Assembly: GCF_047948215.1 (NCBI RefSeq)
Contig: NC_134456.1
Location: 14,974,230 to 15,038,229 of the forward strand
Direction of reading: 5' to 3'
From: Lycorma delicatula
Lineage: Eukaryota; Arthropoda; Insecta; Hemiptera; Fulgoridae
Length of the DNA stretch: 64,000 nt
Part shown: positions 1-13,000 of the stretch, piece by piece
Numbering within the stretch: the stretch's first letter is position 1
Layout of the letters: each line of letters begins with the position of its first letter
Made by a program: the position numbers and the translations under genes
The notes under the pieces: generated by a model
Database searches by the model: none
What the model saw: the letters and a program-made list of their open reading frames with translations, nothing else
Told to the model about the DNA's origin: nothing

Positions 1-559
1 AAATTCTGAGGTGATTCGCAACTTTTATTTAGTTTGATTAAACTAGGAATTTAAAACATTAAATATTTAACAATTGACCGTCTCCTCTAAAAAAAGTAAT
101 AATAAAAATACGTATATTATAAATAAGTTTTTGGCGTTCACTCGTTCATAATGTAATAATCAAATCCAGTTTGGGGAAAATTCTTACAAATTAGATTTAA
201 AGTTGATAAAGTTAGAAAATTATATTTAAATAACTTTCTTTGGATTACTTTTTATTTCGAACGAGTAACGTCGGTTCACCTTTCCCTAATCAAAAACCAT
301 TTAACGGTTATGATTTGGTAGCCGAGAATGTACGTTTAACAAACAATTTTTTAAACGATAAAAATTAAATAAAATTTCTAACGCATCTTTCATATAATTT
401 TTTTTAGGATTTTTAACGGGGTTTTCTTCCCTCATCTCTTGGGAACCTGTTTTTGTTACTGCTCAATGGGAATATAAGTTATCTAATATTTATTAAGTTT
501 TACTTAATTGATACATTATACGTGAAATGAAACAGCTACTCAAACAGTTTTTCATACGA
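1..559. other. AT-rich spacer, no gene seen
   Basis: I see no coding exon, RNA gene or clear repeat here. It may include the distal end of the transposon whose relic lies at 560-1140, or jub intron sequence if the LIM exons are further left. Confidence 0.5.
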
Positions 560-1140
560 AAAAAATCGTTCTTTTAAAAAAATTTCATAAGAAAAAAATC
601 GCACGGGGTCAGATAGGACGAAAGTGGAGGCTAGGGAAAACAAGCCCTGTCATCTGGTCCCCGGCGGCCGAACCAGCGGTCGGGGAGAATTTCATTCAAC
701 CGATCACGTACAGCATTATACCAGTGAGGAGGCGCACCATCTTTTTGCCAAATAAAGTTCTGCGGTTCGTATTGCAGTTAAAAAAAGAGCCGTAGCTGTA
801 GCGTATCGAGATAGTACGTTCCAGACGCGCTTTCTTCCGCAAAAAAGAACGGCCCGTAAGCTTGCCGTCGGGATACGGCACAAAAAACATTCAGTTTTTA
901 GGAGCCTCGTTCACGACGCACTATTTTTTGATCCCCGGATACGCACATTATGAACGTTTACTTTTCTATTAACATGAAATGTCGATTCGCCGCCGAATAC
1001 GACACGATTAAGTTTTCACCGTCACGGTGCATCATTTCATTTGCGAAGCTAGCGCGCAAACCATGATCTGGAGACTTTAGAGTTTGCGCACGCTAAAACT
1101 ATTTGAGTTGCTCTTTGATTTCATCTACGATTGATCAATC
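560..1140 (-). pseudogene. IS630/Tc1-type transposase relic
   Basis: On the minus strand, pieces read LNVFCAVSRR and YGPFFFAEESASGTYYLDTL, then FIWQKDGAPPHWYNAVRDRL, DRWFGRRGPDD and PPLSSYLT. These correspond to the middle and C-terminal catalytic region of a Tc1/mariner-like transposase (QQDGAPPHW ... GRRGP ... PPRSPDLTPCD). Frame changes and stops are present. No inverted ends were identified, so the limits are those of the recognisable coding relic. Confidence 0.7.
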
Positions 1141-2689
1141 CACTTGAAACTTGATAAATAATACGTAGCTTTAAAACCCAGATATTAATTTTCAAACGTA
1201 CGGTATTTCAATACAAAAAAAAATTAATTATACGATTTGGAATAATTTCCATATAAAATACTTTCCCTCAAAAAATTCTTGTTCAAACCCAAAACCGTGT
1301 GACATTTGAAAGGATTCAATTAAACTACACAAATCGTACGGTCAGATCCCCGCTGGAAGTTTAAAGGTACCTTACTGCAAGATTTATTATAACATTAATA
1401 ATAACTATAAACGAGAACATCACACATCTCCCTTAAAATGGAAACCGCTCTCAAATGATCGTTTAATATGCAGAAAAAAAAAACAGTTCATAAGAAAATT
1501 AAATAAAACCTGCAGCTTAGTAAGTTTCAGAGCTTGAATTCCCATAGCTCCCTTCTATGCAAAAAGTGTGCTATATAACTTTTTATTTTTTCTAGCATTA
1601 CCATACAATACTCTTTCTATATATAAAATATTGTTAATAACTTGTAAAAGCTGGAATTTTATGTCGATGTTTTGTTATTGGATTACAAATCTTCTGCTTT
1701 TATTATCGTACAAAATTTAATATATTTATCAAACTACTTCTTTGTCGTCCCTATATGTTATCTATTTTAATAAGTTGTGTACAGTTCAAGAACAGTGACC
1801 GATTGTTTTTTTTTTTTAGCATTATCTTTTATGTTTATCGGTACAATAAAGCGATTAAATATACCAGTACTTACTAAAAATTCATTTTATTACATATAAA
1901 GTTCTTTTTTGTAGAATAGTTAAGTAATCGAATACTAATAAATAAAAAATGTAAACTGTGGATTTTTCATAAAATTTCAGAATTATACAAAACATGTTAC
2001 AACGAACAAATCAAAATTACAAAAAGCACTTTATACAAAACTATAAAATTTTATATTTGTATTTAAAACGCTTGGTATTTAAATCGATATAAAAATTTAT
2101 ACGACGTTAAAAAAATATCAGCTTAAACAAAGTTCACCGCTTTAATTTTTTCTGGAACATATAATATACCAAAAAACTAACGCGGAAATATTCTTTAAAA
2201 CTTTTACTTGTGTTTATAAAATAAAACAAATTTTTCATAATTTTTTGACGAGCGGTTATCGAATAAAGATGAGATAATAAACTACTCAAACTGCTTATTT
2301 ATTTGATATTGTAGCTATGTGCCGGTAATACTTTTCATACTTCTTCCGAATATGATGCGTCGGTACAGTCGTAACGGCTAATAACTAATCATTATACTAG
2401 TGCACCGATTCATTACTTACAATTCAAAAGCAGTAAAGTCTGAAGACGTAAGTACAAAACTTATAAACAGTTTAGCAACAGGAAACCGGTTAGAAACGGG
2501 TTTTTTTATAATAATTATAACAAAGTTAAAATTAAAATAAATATAATAAAAATAACATTTAAAAATAAATATCCAAAAAATTACAATATAAAATAATAAG
2601 TAGAAATAAATTCTACAATATTAACAGAAACGACAATAAAATTAACAAACATATGTAATCCAAAATATAAAAATCCTTTTCGGCATCCC
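1141..2689. other. AT-rich non-coding stretch
   Basis: No exon, RNA gene or repeat could be supported. Probably within a jub intron. Confidence 0.5.
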
Positions 2690-3289
2690 AGAAGGTGGAG
2701 GTAGATTTCACCGGTGCTAAGTAGCGAATAAAAAAAATGTCCACCTTAAAGTTAAGAAAAACTTTAAATTTATTCGATACAATGGTTGCACGTGCAAAAC
2801 GTTTCACGTGTTTAGCATACAAGCTCCATCTTACCGTTCCAGCAAAATTTTGGTCATCCCTTGCCGTAAGGGTTGGTCATATCAAAAATTATTTCAGACA
2901 AAAGTTTTAGGTAATATTTAGAGGACTAACAACCACTTTAAACCGATTCGATACTGCGTCTATTACGGTAGGTATGTTTTTTTGCCTTCAAATCCCTTTT
3001 TTTTCACCCCCTGGGCCAACGGTTGGTTATATCAAAAAACTTTACTTAAATACGTTTTAGGCCGTTATCTGAAGAACAGTAAGAACTTTAATCGAATTTG
3101 ATATTTTAATTAACAAGAAAGTTATGACAATATTTTATTTTTTTGAAAAAGCCACCCCATTTCCACCCCCATGGTCCGATTTTGGCCATTAACGAACTCA
3201 ATCGACATTTTGGGTTGAGTTATTTTTAGGGAACAATTTGAAAGTGATTGGTACAAAATTATTCCAGTTATTGTGTCCGCAAATAAGCG

Positions 3290-3300
<11 letters not shown>
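2690..3300. repeat. Degenerate tandem repeats, unit about 140-150 bp
   Basis: Similar blocks recur: GTAAGGGTTGGTCATATCAA (2868) with a following TTTTAGGTAATATTTAGAGGACTAA, and GCCAACGGTTGGTTATATCA (3013) with TTTTAGGCCGTTATCTGAAGAAC, then a weaker third block from about 3158 with GGTCCGATTTTGGCC. Each is preceded by C-rich stretches such as CACCCCCTGG. Function and family unknown; probably part of a transposon or an old satellite. Confidence 0.5.

Positions 3301-3330
<30 letters not shown>
3293..3330. repeat. (TA)n microsatellite
   Basis: A run of about 38 bases of TA dinucleotides inside the degenerate repeat region. Confidence 0.95.
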
Positions 3331-3333
<3 letters not shown>

Positions 3334-4575
3334 ATTTGAGCTGACAGTGGTTTTGGGGTCTGGGGGATGTGAAACGCGAAGATATTTCAAAATTTTTGCA
3401 CAAGTCGAATCATGGTACCCGTTACAATAGGTAGCTTTTTATGAAATCTACCTAAAAATGTATAGAAAAAATAAAAATAAAAAAACTTTAAACCCATAGA
3501 ATGGAACAAATTACTTATTTAAAATTATTGAAAAATATGCAATATCTTTCAAACGAATGGAAGTATTCTTGCCAAGATATTTACAGAGCTAATAATCAGC
3601 ATCTATCTCAATGGATTTTCTACTGTTGTAAACGGGGTCCATCTGTAAAACAGAAAACCAGTTAAGTATATAATCGTGTAAATTTGCCATATGCTGTATT
3701 TATTTTACGTGTTATCTATATCTCTATAAGTTTGTACATTATTCTGTTATGTACATTTTCTTCGTGAATGTGCATCCGGTCTTCCCTATGTATGATTTAT
3801 TACAATCGCTGCAGTTTGTGTTTATACTCTTCAGTCGCTATGATGTCAAGGTGCATTTTGTTATTGCAACGTACGAGCACGTTTTATGTCAATTCTTTCT
3901 AAATTTACATATTACCGATTGTTTTTTAGCACATTATCTTTAATGAAGGTAAGTAACTCTATTAACGTACGCCAGATGTAATGAATTAAGTATACTTTGT
4001 ATGGTTGTTGGCCGATAAAGGCGTACGTATTATACAAAGTAAGAAATCAAAAAAGGCCGCTTCTGTTACACGGGGCGATTAGACTTTTTATAGATAATTA
4101 TAATTTATCTTATTCGATTACAAACTTATTATACGTACTACGATTAAATGTTCTTTCTAATCTTTTAAGGATGGACGTTGTTAACCACACTGCCACCAGA
4201 AAACTCACTGAAGAAATTGTTGAAAATATACATAAAAAAAATTTTAATATATATAAGAAAAACTAGAATACACATTAAAAGTAACGCATCGATTTAATAC
4301 ATAAATAATTTAATCGTTTATTTATCGAATATTAATAACGAAAGAGGATGTGAAGAAAATTAAGCACGTACTACGTTATGATCATAAGATATGTCAGGAA
4401 GGACAGTGTATAAGAATAACTATCGAGAACCTTTTAATATTATCAGTAAGAAAAGAAAACATAGTTTTTAAACAAACAAACTCAGGTAGTAATTTAATTT
4501 ATAAAAGCTTTTACGCATACAAAAATGATTATGAATCCGCATTATCATTCAAACAACATAAAAAACCAAACTTAC
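3331..4575. other. Non-coding stretch downstream of jub exon 2
   Basis: Contains small open frames (for example plus strand 3997-4266) with no recognisable family and no splice context. Probably jub intron 2. Confidence 0.45.
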
Positions 4576-4666
4576 CAAAATATTCTCCTTCTTCTTCTTG
4601 TTTTTCCATTTCCTCTTCAAGCTGCCGAGTTAGTTCTTCAATTTTCCTTTCGGCTTCAGTAGGGCC
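4576..4666 (-). CDS. jub: Ajuba-type LIM protein (jub), second coding exon (pre-LIM helix)
   Basis: This 91-nt exon lies between an acceptor TTTATAG (AG at 4668-4667) and a donor GGTAAG (GT starting at 4575). It follows exon 1 in phase 0 and leaves one base over. It reads GPTEAERKIEELTRQLEEEM and continues to GEYFG, the charged helix directly before the first LIM domain in insect Jub proteins as I recall them. The next exon should encode the first LIM zinc finger. I could not find a CxxC LIM coding segment on the minus strand between 4575 and 1, so it is probably outside the window. A plus-strand reading frame over the same bases is spurious. Confidence 0.85.
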
Positions 4667-5433
4667 CTATAAAGCATTAAACAAACATTTAACTGCAGAG
4701 CCAGATTTTTTTTACCGAGACAACTGTAGAAATTATTACTCAAAGTAAAAATGTACGTTCATAATGGAGTGAAGAATACAAAATATAACCCTATTGGAAT
4801 CCTAAATAAATGGAAATATAAATAAATTAAAGGAAATATAAAGGAAGCTCAATAACCAGATTATACTCCACATGAAATGAATCTAAATCATTATAATTAT
4901 AAAACATATAAAATATTTCAACTAAAAAAAATTTAATAAAAAAATACGGAAATTACTATAATAGTCTCACTTAAAATAAATAAATTAACATTTCAAGAGG
5001 TGATTAGGTTAAAATACCCTTCCCAAGGGTTATCGAGTATCAGAAATGAAGTAAAAAATCAATACTTACTGCAAATATTCACGCATTAATTTTATTTATA
5101 TTCTGAAAAAAGAAGAATATTAACAAATTCTTCTACATGAAGATTTATTTTATATAGCCCTTAATACCAAATTATAAACAAAATGAACCTTGAGGTGAGG
5201 AAACGTGACAAAAGTCACCCTCCCGTTTGTGTTTGTCTGTGTGTGTTTCACACACGCCTGTATATTTTTGGTCGCATGTACATAAAATTAAATAAAATTT
5301 ACTTCGGTTAATTTTTTTTCTAACCCAAGATTTAATCATCTCGGGTTAGACAACAAAATGCGCATTTCTTTATATATTTCCTGCATACTAAGAAAAAATT
5401 ATAAAGTAAAAATATAAATTAGCAATAAATATA

Positions 5434-6728
5434 CACAGTAACGCACAAAATAATCCAACATTTGTTTTGGCAATAATCGATTAAGTTAATAAATAATGTG
5501 TTTTATTTTGGCAGAAGTGACAGCAGTTTATGAATATTAGTTTCTCTATTTCTGCATGCGCCGTTTGTGTACTATTTCAAGATGGCTGACAAAGGAAGAC
5601 CGACTATTGAATAGCGTGTAAAGACCGTGTTGTGTTTTTTAATAAAATTAAAGGTACGGTGCTTACAAAAAGACGGTTTCATGTGCATTTTCAAAGTCGG
5701 TGGTCGCCCTCATTTAAAACAATACATACACTTTATGAAAAATCTAATAGTGACGGTTAGGTATTTAAGAGTAAAAGTGAACGCTCTGCCGGTTTTTGTT
5801 CTCCATAGAATGTCAAAACTGTCAGAGCAGCGTTGTTGAGGAGCCCGGGCAAATCAACAAGAAAAGCAGCAGCACAACTTGGAATTCTAGGCGATCTGAG
5901 CGGCAAACTTTAAAACCCGATTTGCATTTGTATCCGTACAAAATAACAGTGCTGCCTAAATTAACAACTGACAACAAAGATCAAAAGAACGGCATTCGCT
6001 GAACGGGCTGCGAACCAAGACATATTGTTGAACGATGTTTGGTTTTCAGACGAGGCACATTTTCACCTAGTCGGGGTTGTTAATATTCAAAATGTGCATT
6101 TTTAGGATTCCAAAAATTTACATGTGCTTCATGAAAAGATGCATCACGCTCCAAGAATTAAGGTACGTGAGTCACGGGGTAATAGGGCCATTCTTTTTTG
6201 AACAGACGGTGAACATAATTTAAACATGCTGGATAATAATTTTGTTCCTCAGCTTCTTACAAAAGGGTTTCAATTATAAAACAATCGGTTCATGAGGATG
6301 TAGCCAGACCGCACACGGCTAATGTTTTAGACTTTCTGCATCAAACCTTTAATGCAAATCTCATTTCAAACTGATTTCCTAATCGTTTTGCATGTCCTGA
6401 TTTGAATCCGTGCGATTACTTTCTTTGAGGATTTCTAAAGGAAAAGATTTTTCCTAAACATTGTCATACAGGGATGGAACTGCAAGTGTTGATCGTAGAG
6501 GCGTGTAACAAGATAACCAAAGATATGTGTTGTCGAGTTATTAACAACATAGGAGTTTCTGTTGAAGAAGTTGCTAGATGAGACGGTGGTCATATTGAAC
6601 ATGTGATAAGCAGAAGAACATAATCTCCAGCTATATAGTAAACAAAATGTATTTCACTTTTCTGTATTGCGATTTAAATAAAATTTTTTAACGAAACCTA
6701 ATGTCGGATCATTACGTGCACCATCCTG
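5434..6728 (+). mobile_element. Tc1/mariner-like element with TIRs
   Basis: The element is 1295 bp, flanked by TA (5432-5433 and 6729-6730). The ends pair imperfectly as inverted repeats: GCACAAAATAATCCAACATT at 5443-5462 against GCACGTAATGATCCGACATT on the opposite strand at about 6719-6700. It lies in jub intron 1, antisense to the gene. Confidence 0.75.
5582..6607 (+). pseudogene. IS630/Tc1-type transposase pseudogene
   Basis: Starts MADKGRPTIE and then shifts between frames. Recognisable pieces are the helix-turn-helix STRKAAAQLGIL, the DLHLYPYKITVLPKL linker, VWFSDEAHFHLVGVV (first catalytic Asp), ARPHTANVLDFLHQTF (second catalytic region, with the preceding Asp decayed) and CPDLNPCDYF (third). 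Several stops and frame changes occur. This transposase type is widespread in arthropods as a mariner-like element. Long dead. Confidence 0.75.
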
Positions 6729-8136
6729 TACATATCAAAATATTTATTCTTAAAATCTACAAATAATATGATGCATAAATATCATAACAAATGTACAAAC
6801 AAATCATAAACTACAATAAACTGATATCTCTATTGCCTATTAATGTACCATATTTTATAATATAAAATATATAAAAAAATAAATATCGATAACATCAGAA
6901 TGAAACAGGCTAAGGGACAGTCAATTCAAAATATGGACATTAAAGTAAAATTTCTGTATGATATTATGCGATGAAATAGATAATAAAACTTAAATTTTCT
7001 ACATTTCAACGACTTCAGCATTTACCAAACTACGCATAGATCAATGTAATATATAAAACTACAATGTCTAACAAAACATCTGAATATTTTTCCAATTTCA
7101 TATATGTAATTAAAATTTAATAAAAATTTCTTTAAATTAATAATCAATAAAATAAAATATGTTAAGAGTTGAAAAAGAGTTCCTTAGATAATACATTTTA
7201 TTTAATAAAAATAACAAAATATAAATTAATATAAGTAAACAACATACAAAACAAAAAATAATAAATTTTATTACTCGAAATAAATTATTTATTTATTAAA
7301 TAAATAAATTAAAACAATCAAATATAAAAAAAAATTTAGAGAAAACCTATTATATCTGCAGAATGAATTAAAAAACATGGCTTTTAAATGAGATGTTGAT
7401 CATACATTGGAATCTATTTAGATCTCATTCCATGTAAATTTACACACATAAGGAAATTCCTGTGTTGTAGATACCTTATGAAACTAAAAGAAAAAAAATA
7501 AAAGGAAAAAGTAATTTCATTTCAATTAATTAATTAAAAAATAATTTGTTCGTAAAATGAAACAAACAAAGACACGTTTAAGGAAAAACATCAGTCAAGT
7601 GAAATAAAAATCAAAAATAAATTAGAAATCAGCGATGTATAAATGTGAAAAATGAAATTCTGATCTTAACAGTACAAGAGCGATGTAAAATTATTTTACC
7701 CCTTAAATAAATGTTTTGAGTCTATATCAAAAGTTCATTCATTTTTTTCATTTAATTAGACTTTTTTATAATTTTTTTAACACAATAATGAAGAAACTAC
7801 CAACAGAAATAAAAATATAAATTTTATTACTTCTTCCTACTGTGATGCGGGACTATTTAACTTCTGCTTAAGGAAACTGACAGCTTCATAAAAAACAAAA
7901 TGTTAAGTCAGACTATATCTGTTAACAAAGTCACTTTAAGCCATATGGAAAAATCGCATATAAGTATCCAAAGAAATTGGTGTAGACCTGTACTCAAGGA
8001 TTGAGCCATTTTAAGACAATATTACTGCTCAAAGTTCTGATAAAATCCTCCATTTTGTAGGTTAAAAATAACAATTGTTACATATATTGTACTACGAAAA
8101 ACTTCAGAAGATATGCTTCTGTTGTACGGTCAAAGT

Positions 8137-10060
8137 TAGTAGCTCCCAACTTTGTGAATGAGACTACCACCAACTCTAAAAATAAAAAAATAATTAAATT
8201 TTATTTTCAAAATAAGATTATTTTATACTTCAATTTATCATGATCTCAATTTGCAAGAATAAGTTTAGTTTTGTTACAAGGATTTCCAACCTTAGAATTT
8301 AAAAAGGAATAATTGTACCGCAACTTGGGTAGAGCTGAATAATCCATTCTTTCCAGTCTTTTTTTAACAAAAGTAGCACACAACCTCCTACATATTTAGC
8401 GATTTTGGCAGAACCTTTTTGTACATTATAGTCATTTGCCAGTATTTCAGTCGTTCTCTTTGTAGTACGGTCGGCTCAGACTTGCATTAATCATTTTCTT
8501 AGAAATTCAAAACGTGGTAATTATGATTTAAAGTTAATCTTCCTTTGAACAGTACAGATTACTGTTTGAAATCAGATTCACTAAAGCATCTGAATAGTGT
8601 AGACAGCAATTCATGTAGCGTTTCAAATTCACAAATTCAGTTAAAGAAATGTCAAAATATTTGGATAGTTACTTGGAATTTGGGTTCACAATGTTAGATA
8701 AAAGCAGGGAGGAAAAGCCAAATGCGTTACTTGCACTGAAGTTCTATCAAATGAGTCCATGAAACCTTCAAAACTTCAGCAGTATTTACAAACTAAACAT
8801 AGTGACTGTACAAATAAAACATCTGAATATTTTCTCACTAAGCTTGTACAACTAACCGAGTGTAAGAAATCAAAGAAGCTTTGTATTAAGTTCAAACACT
8901 AATATAGTCATTCTTGTTTCCTTTAAAGTTGTTCATATGGTAAAAAGGACAGCCACATACGACAACAGAAGAGCTAATTCTTCCTGTAGTGAAGAGAATA
9001 TTATCATGTGTGATGATAAATATACAAAGAAATTCTCTTCAACATCATTATCAAATAACACAATAAAAGATGAAATGATGAAATTGCGGAAAATTTAAGC
9101 AGTACATTGGTTGAACGACTGCAATCAAGTAGATATTTTGCATTGCAACTGGATGAAAGCAATTAAATTTCAGACAATGCAAATTTATTATGCTTTGTTA
9201 GGTATGAATATAATAATAACATTTATGAAGACATGTTACTTTGCAATGCGGTACGATTACACGCTACTGGTGAGGCTATGTTTGTTGTTAATAATTTTAT
9301 CGAAGGCAATGAAATTGAAATAAATGTGTTGGGGTGTGCACAGATGCCAAAAGGGCTGTGGTAGGAAATTTTAAGGGGGTTGTGGTGCACATACAATCCA
9401 CTGCACCATCTCCGGAATCAAATCAACTCGCTGTAGTCTTCATTGTGAAGTATAAAAAGCTCTTCATGGTGAAAGAAAATAGCCTTCCTGTTGAAGTAGA
9501 AGAGGAGCTTTAGAATTATCGCATGATTCCAGTTTGAAAACTGTATTTTCTACTATAACCTTGTCGGAATTTCAGTTGCACTGAAACACTGATGTACCCA
9601 GATGTTTCCCAGACAACATTACAACACTTACTGAAATTTTCATCAACGTATTTGTGCGAGTGTACATTTTCTGTTCTAGTCTTCTTGAAAAACAAGAATA
9701 GAAAGACTTAATGAGGTACCATATTCGGTATCTACAACTGAACCAGACTTTCGAAAACTGGCAGCTCCAAAACAACATCAACTGCTCCACAGTCAACCTT
9801 ATGATAAGCCTGAAAAATGTTTTTCATAGTGACATCTTGTAAAATTAAGTTTATTTTTATACATTCTCAGATATAACATAAAATTTTAATGTAATTTTGC
9901 TATCGCTTCTTGTGATGTTTAATTCATTACACTATTTAAATATTAATGAGGGTACATACATAAGTTGGCCGATATTAATTAGGGAAAAATTTAGGGGGTT
10001 CGTCAAAACACAGTATGGGCTATAAGGGGTCCGTGGCAAAGAAAAGATTGGGAGCCGCTG
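8137..10060 (+). mobile_element. hAT-superfamily DNA transposon relic (ZBED type)
   Basis: The 5' end TAGTAGCTCCCAACTTTG and the 3' end, which reads CAGCGGCTCCCAATCTTTTC on the minus strand, pair as short hAT-type inverted repeats. Between them lie a BED-type zinc finger and hAT transposase remnants. The 8-bp target repeats have diverged (GTCAAAGT versus GTCTATGA). The element lies in jub intron 1. Confidence 0.75.
8710..9810 (+). pseudogene. hAT transposase pseudogene with BED finger
   Basis: The first piece (about 8719-8880) reads KCVTCTEVLSNESMKPSKLQ then YLQTKHSDC, a BED-like C-x2-C ... H finger of the ZBED5/SCAND3 kind. Next come FALQLDES (first catalytic Asp), SDNANLLCFVRYEYNNNIYE and LLCNAVRLHATGEAMFVVNN, the RNase H-like core, and near 9640-9700 a C-terminal dimerisation-type SSTYLCECTFSVLVFLKNKN. 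Several stops and frame changes. The middle insertion domain is mostly gone. Confidence 0.72.
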
Positions 10061-13000
10061 GTCTATGATGGACAATGACAAACATTTTTTAAACAAGGTA
10101 AGGTTCAGGTAAAAAGTGAAAATTCATATGTCTATTCATGTACAACTTAACATCAAAATATGGACTAATGAACAATATCAATTAAATACTAATCTACCAA
10201 TGTCAACAGATGTTGAGGGCACATTTTCATATGTGTGCCCTTACATATGAAAAAGCAATGAGGTCATTTTTCTTTTTATAACTTCGTTATGGAACATAAT
10301 AGCTCTTGTTACATTAAAATTAAATGCAGTACCTTAAGAATTATAGGCAAAAATGTCATAATTTAAGATGGTATTCTGCAAGTACCACATTATCACCCAA
10401 CATCATTACAGCAACTATCATTCACAAGTTTCCATATATGACATTAACACAATCAAATAGAAAGGAAAGGATGGGTTGAAGGCATGGGTACCATGATCAC
10501 TGAAATTAAGAATGTTGCGATTCTTAATTAAAGTATTACATCAAGGAAACAGCGAATAGTATTGATATAAATAATACTGAACAACTGAAAACAAGAATTA
10601 GATGCTATTAACCAATTGTAACCAATATGTTTTGTTGAGAATGGCAAGAACTGGGCTGCTTTGTTTAGATCTCTACAAGACAATAACTGAAACCACATCA
10701 TCTGCACGTGCTGGCTCCAAATTAGACCATAATCATCACAATTCAAGGTATTAATATTTTACCACTGACTACATATTAATCAAATAAAACAACTGCACTA
10801 TTACCCAACATCCAAGAACTAATACAGAATAATATGTAGTGTATTTGCCACATCACATTCAACCAAAGAACAGATTGGCAGTTAAATCCAAAAAAATGTT
10901 CAAAAAACGGCTCCTCACATTTATTTTTACTTTAAAAGTATTCTTATTTTCCAGTAAATAAAAATATTATAATTTTATATAAGTCAATCAAGATAATTTT
11001 ATGGCAAATAACCATCTACCTTAATATTGGTTTAGAGGTTCAATTAAAAGCATTTTAAAATAATTAAATTTAAAAAATTAAGAACAGTCAGCATGCTCCA
11101 TCTTCTTGTTTTGTAACTGTAAACGTGTGCAAAAGTTATAAGATTGTCAAATATAAGTTTTAATCTCTAATATTGCTATAAAAATGCTATAAGTAAAAAT
11201 GATTTTAATATAATTGAGGGGAAAATCTAACTGTCAATGAAATAAATCAAGGCTGTTGTTTCTTCTAATAAAAAAAGTTTATTTGAGGAGAGCAATTTTA
11301 CTTTCAAAATATTTTTTTATTTATTACCTCTAAAGTTTAAATAAAACAGTTAAAAATGTTTACAATAATATTGGAAGAACATTTTCATAAATTATTATCT
11401 CATATCACATTCAATTTCAATTTCTTAATGAGCTTAAACCCAATGAACTCTGCAAAACAGTTGTCCAATTGTCATCTTGTAATACCGTATCGTTTTTAAG
11501 TTCCATAAAATAATCCCCCAAAAAAACATACATAATTTTCAAATCAATGATTAACTGTAAGGTTTTTAAAATCTTCTATTTTAAAAGCCAACATTTAACA
11601 TGTCCCCAGGTCAGAAGAATGATTATAAGCAGCTAACTCCAGCAAATTATTAAGACTCTCAAAACTCTCACTTGGTATCCTATTTAAAAGATATTGGTTG
11701 TATATATGTACATTAGATACTATAAATAAAAAAACATGTAGGTATCAGCACAAAATTTTGAGGTTATTAGTGAGCCAATACCTGCTGCTGCTAATATTCT
11801 ACTATATTTTTAGTGTAAAATATTGTCTTTTTTTTGTACCATACTCTGTTAATTTATTGTACAATAATTTTATTGCAGTAGTAGTAGTAGTAAATATACA
11901 ATGATAATGCATAAAGTAGAGTAATAAAAGTTTAAAAAAAAATAACTGAATTAATTAAATTTAAAAAACACATATGCATATAATTAAAAATGCATATATA
12001 AGTTACAAACTAATGATTATCTCCTGAGCTTGCCAATTTAATTTTCTATATTTCACTGTGGATTTAGTACACCCATTTTGCATTAAACTAAAATAAAAAG
12101 AATACTGAAAAATAAATCCTTTTATAACTAATCCTATACCACAATAAAGAAAACCAAAAAGCAGCACCACCAGAAACACACCATGTAGAAACAACAACAG
12201 AAAATTATTATTTTGTACATGATGCTATTATTGATATATGTTTAGGGTTTATCAGATCATTTATAGAGAAAGCAATTAATTTGTAATGATTGTTTCATTT
12301 GAGAAAAAGCATTTACAGATTATGCAATATAACTTGTCTGTGTGTCAGTTAATTACTTCTTAAAATAATAATTTTCTTTAGATTTTCATAATCACAATTA
12401 ATTTTATTAATACATTATTAGTAAAAAAATAAATGATATAAAATACAATACTACACATTTTATATGAAATATTATTAAATTTCTTAATTTACAAAATTAA
12501 AATTACTGGTAAAAGATTAACAGTCTAGCGCAATCGTAATGGTAATAATACTAGAGGTATTGTAAATAACATTAAACATAAGACGTATTTGCAGCAACAA
12601 TTTCTGCAAAAACTGTAAAAAGTACAGTAAATTGAGTTTTACAATTTTTTTTTGTAGAATTTATTTATAGAATGGTTTATATACACTGTAATGGCTATCC
12701 AACAGCAAGTGTCAAATTTAATGGCAACACCTATAATCTGACAAGAGAAATCATTAATTCTCAAAAATTTGTATAACCATACTTGAGGTAACAAGCATCC
12801 TATAGTTAATCTAATTAGAAAAAAAGCAGGGGAAAAAATGGTTTCCCACTGCCTTCTTTCCAACAGTCATGCGTATTGCTATAAATTCAGCGTGCAAATC
12901 TTACCAAAATGCAGGTGATATTCATCACTGTAAGTGATATTGTGATATTTTCACTTTGTTCATCAAAGGGATTAGCTGTAATGAAAGGCAACAGAAACCA

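Noticed and set aside
3997..4266. 89-codon plus-strand frame
   Set aside because: No recognisable domain, AT-rich composition and a position inside a probable jub intron.
4350..4748. 132-codon plus-strand frame
   Set aside because: It overlaps jub exon 2 on the opposite strand; the Ser-rich stretch is the complement of the Glu/Lys-rich pre-LIM helix.
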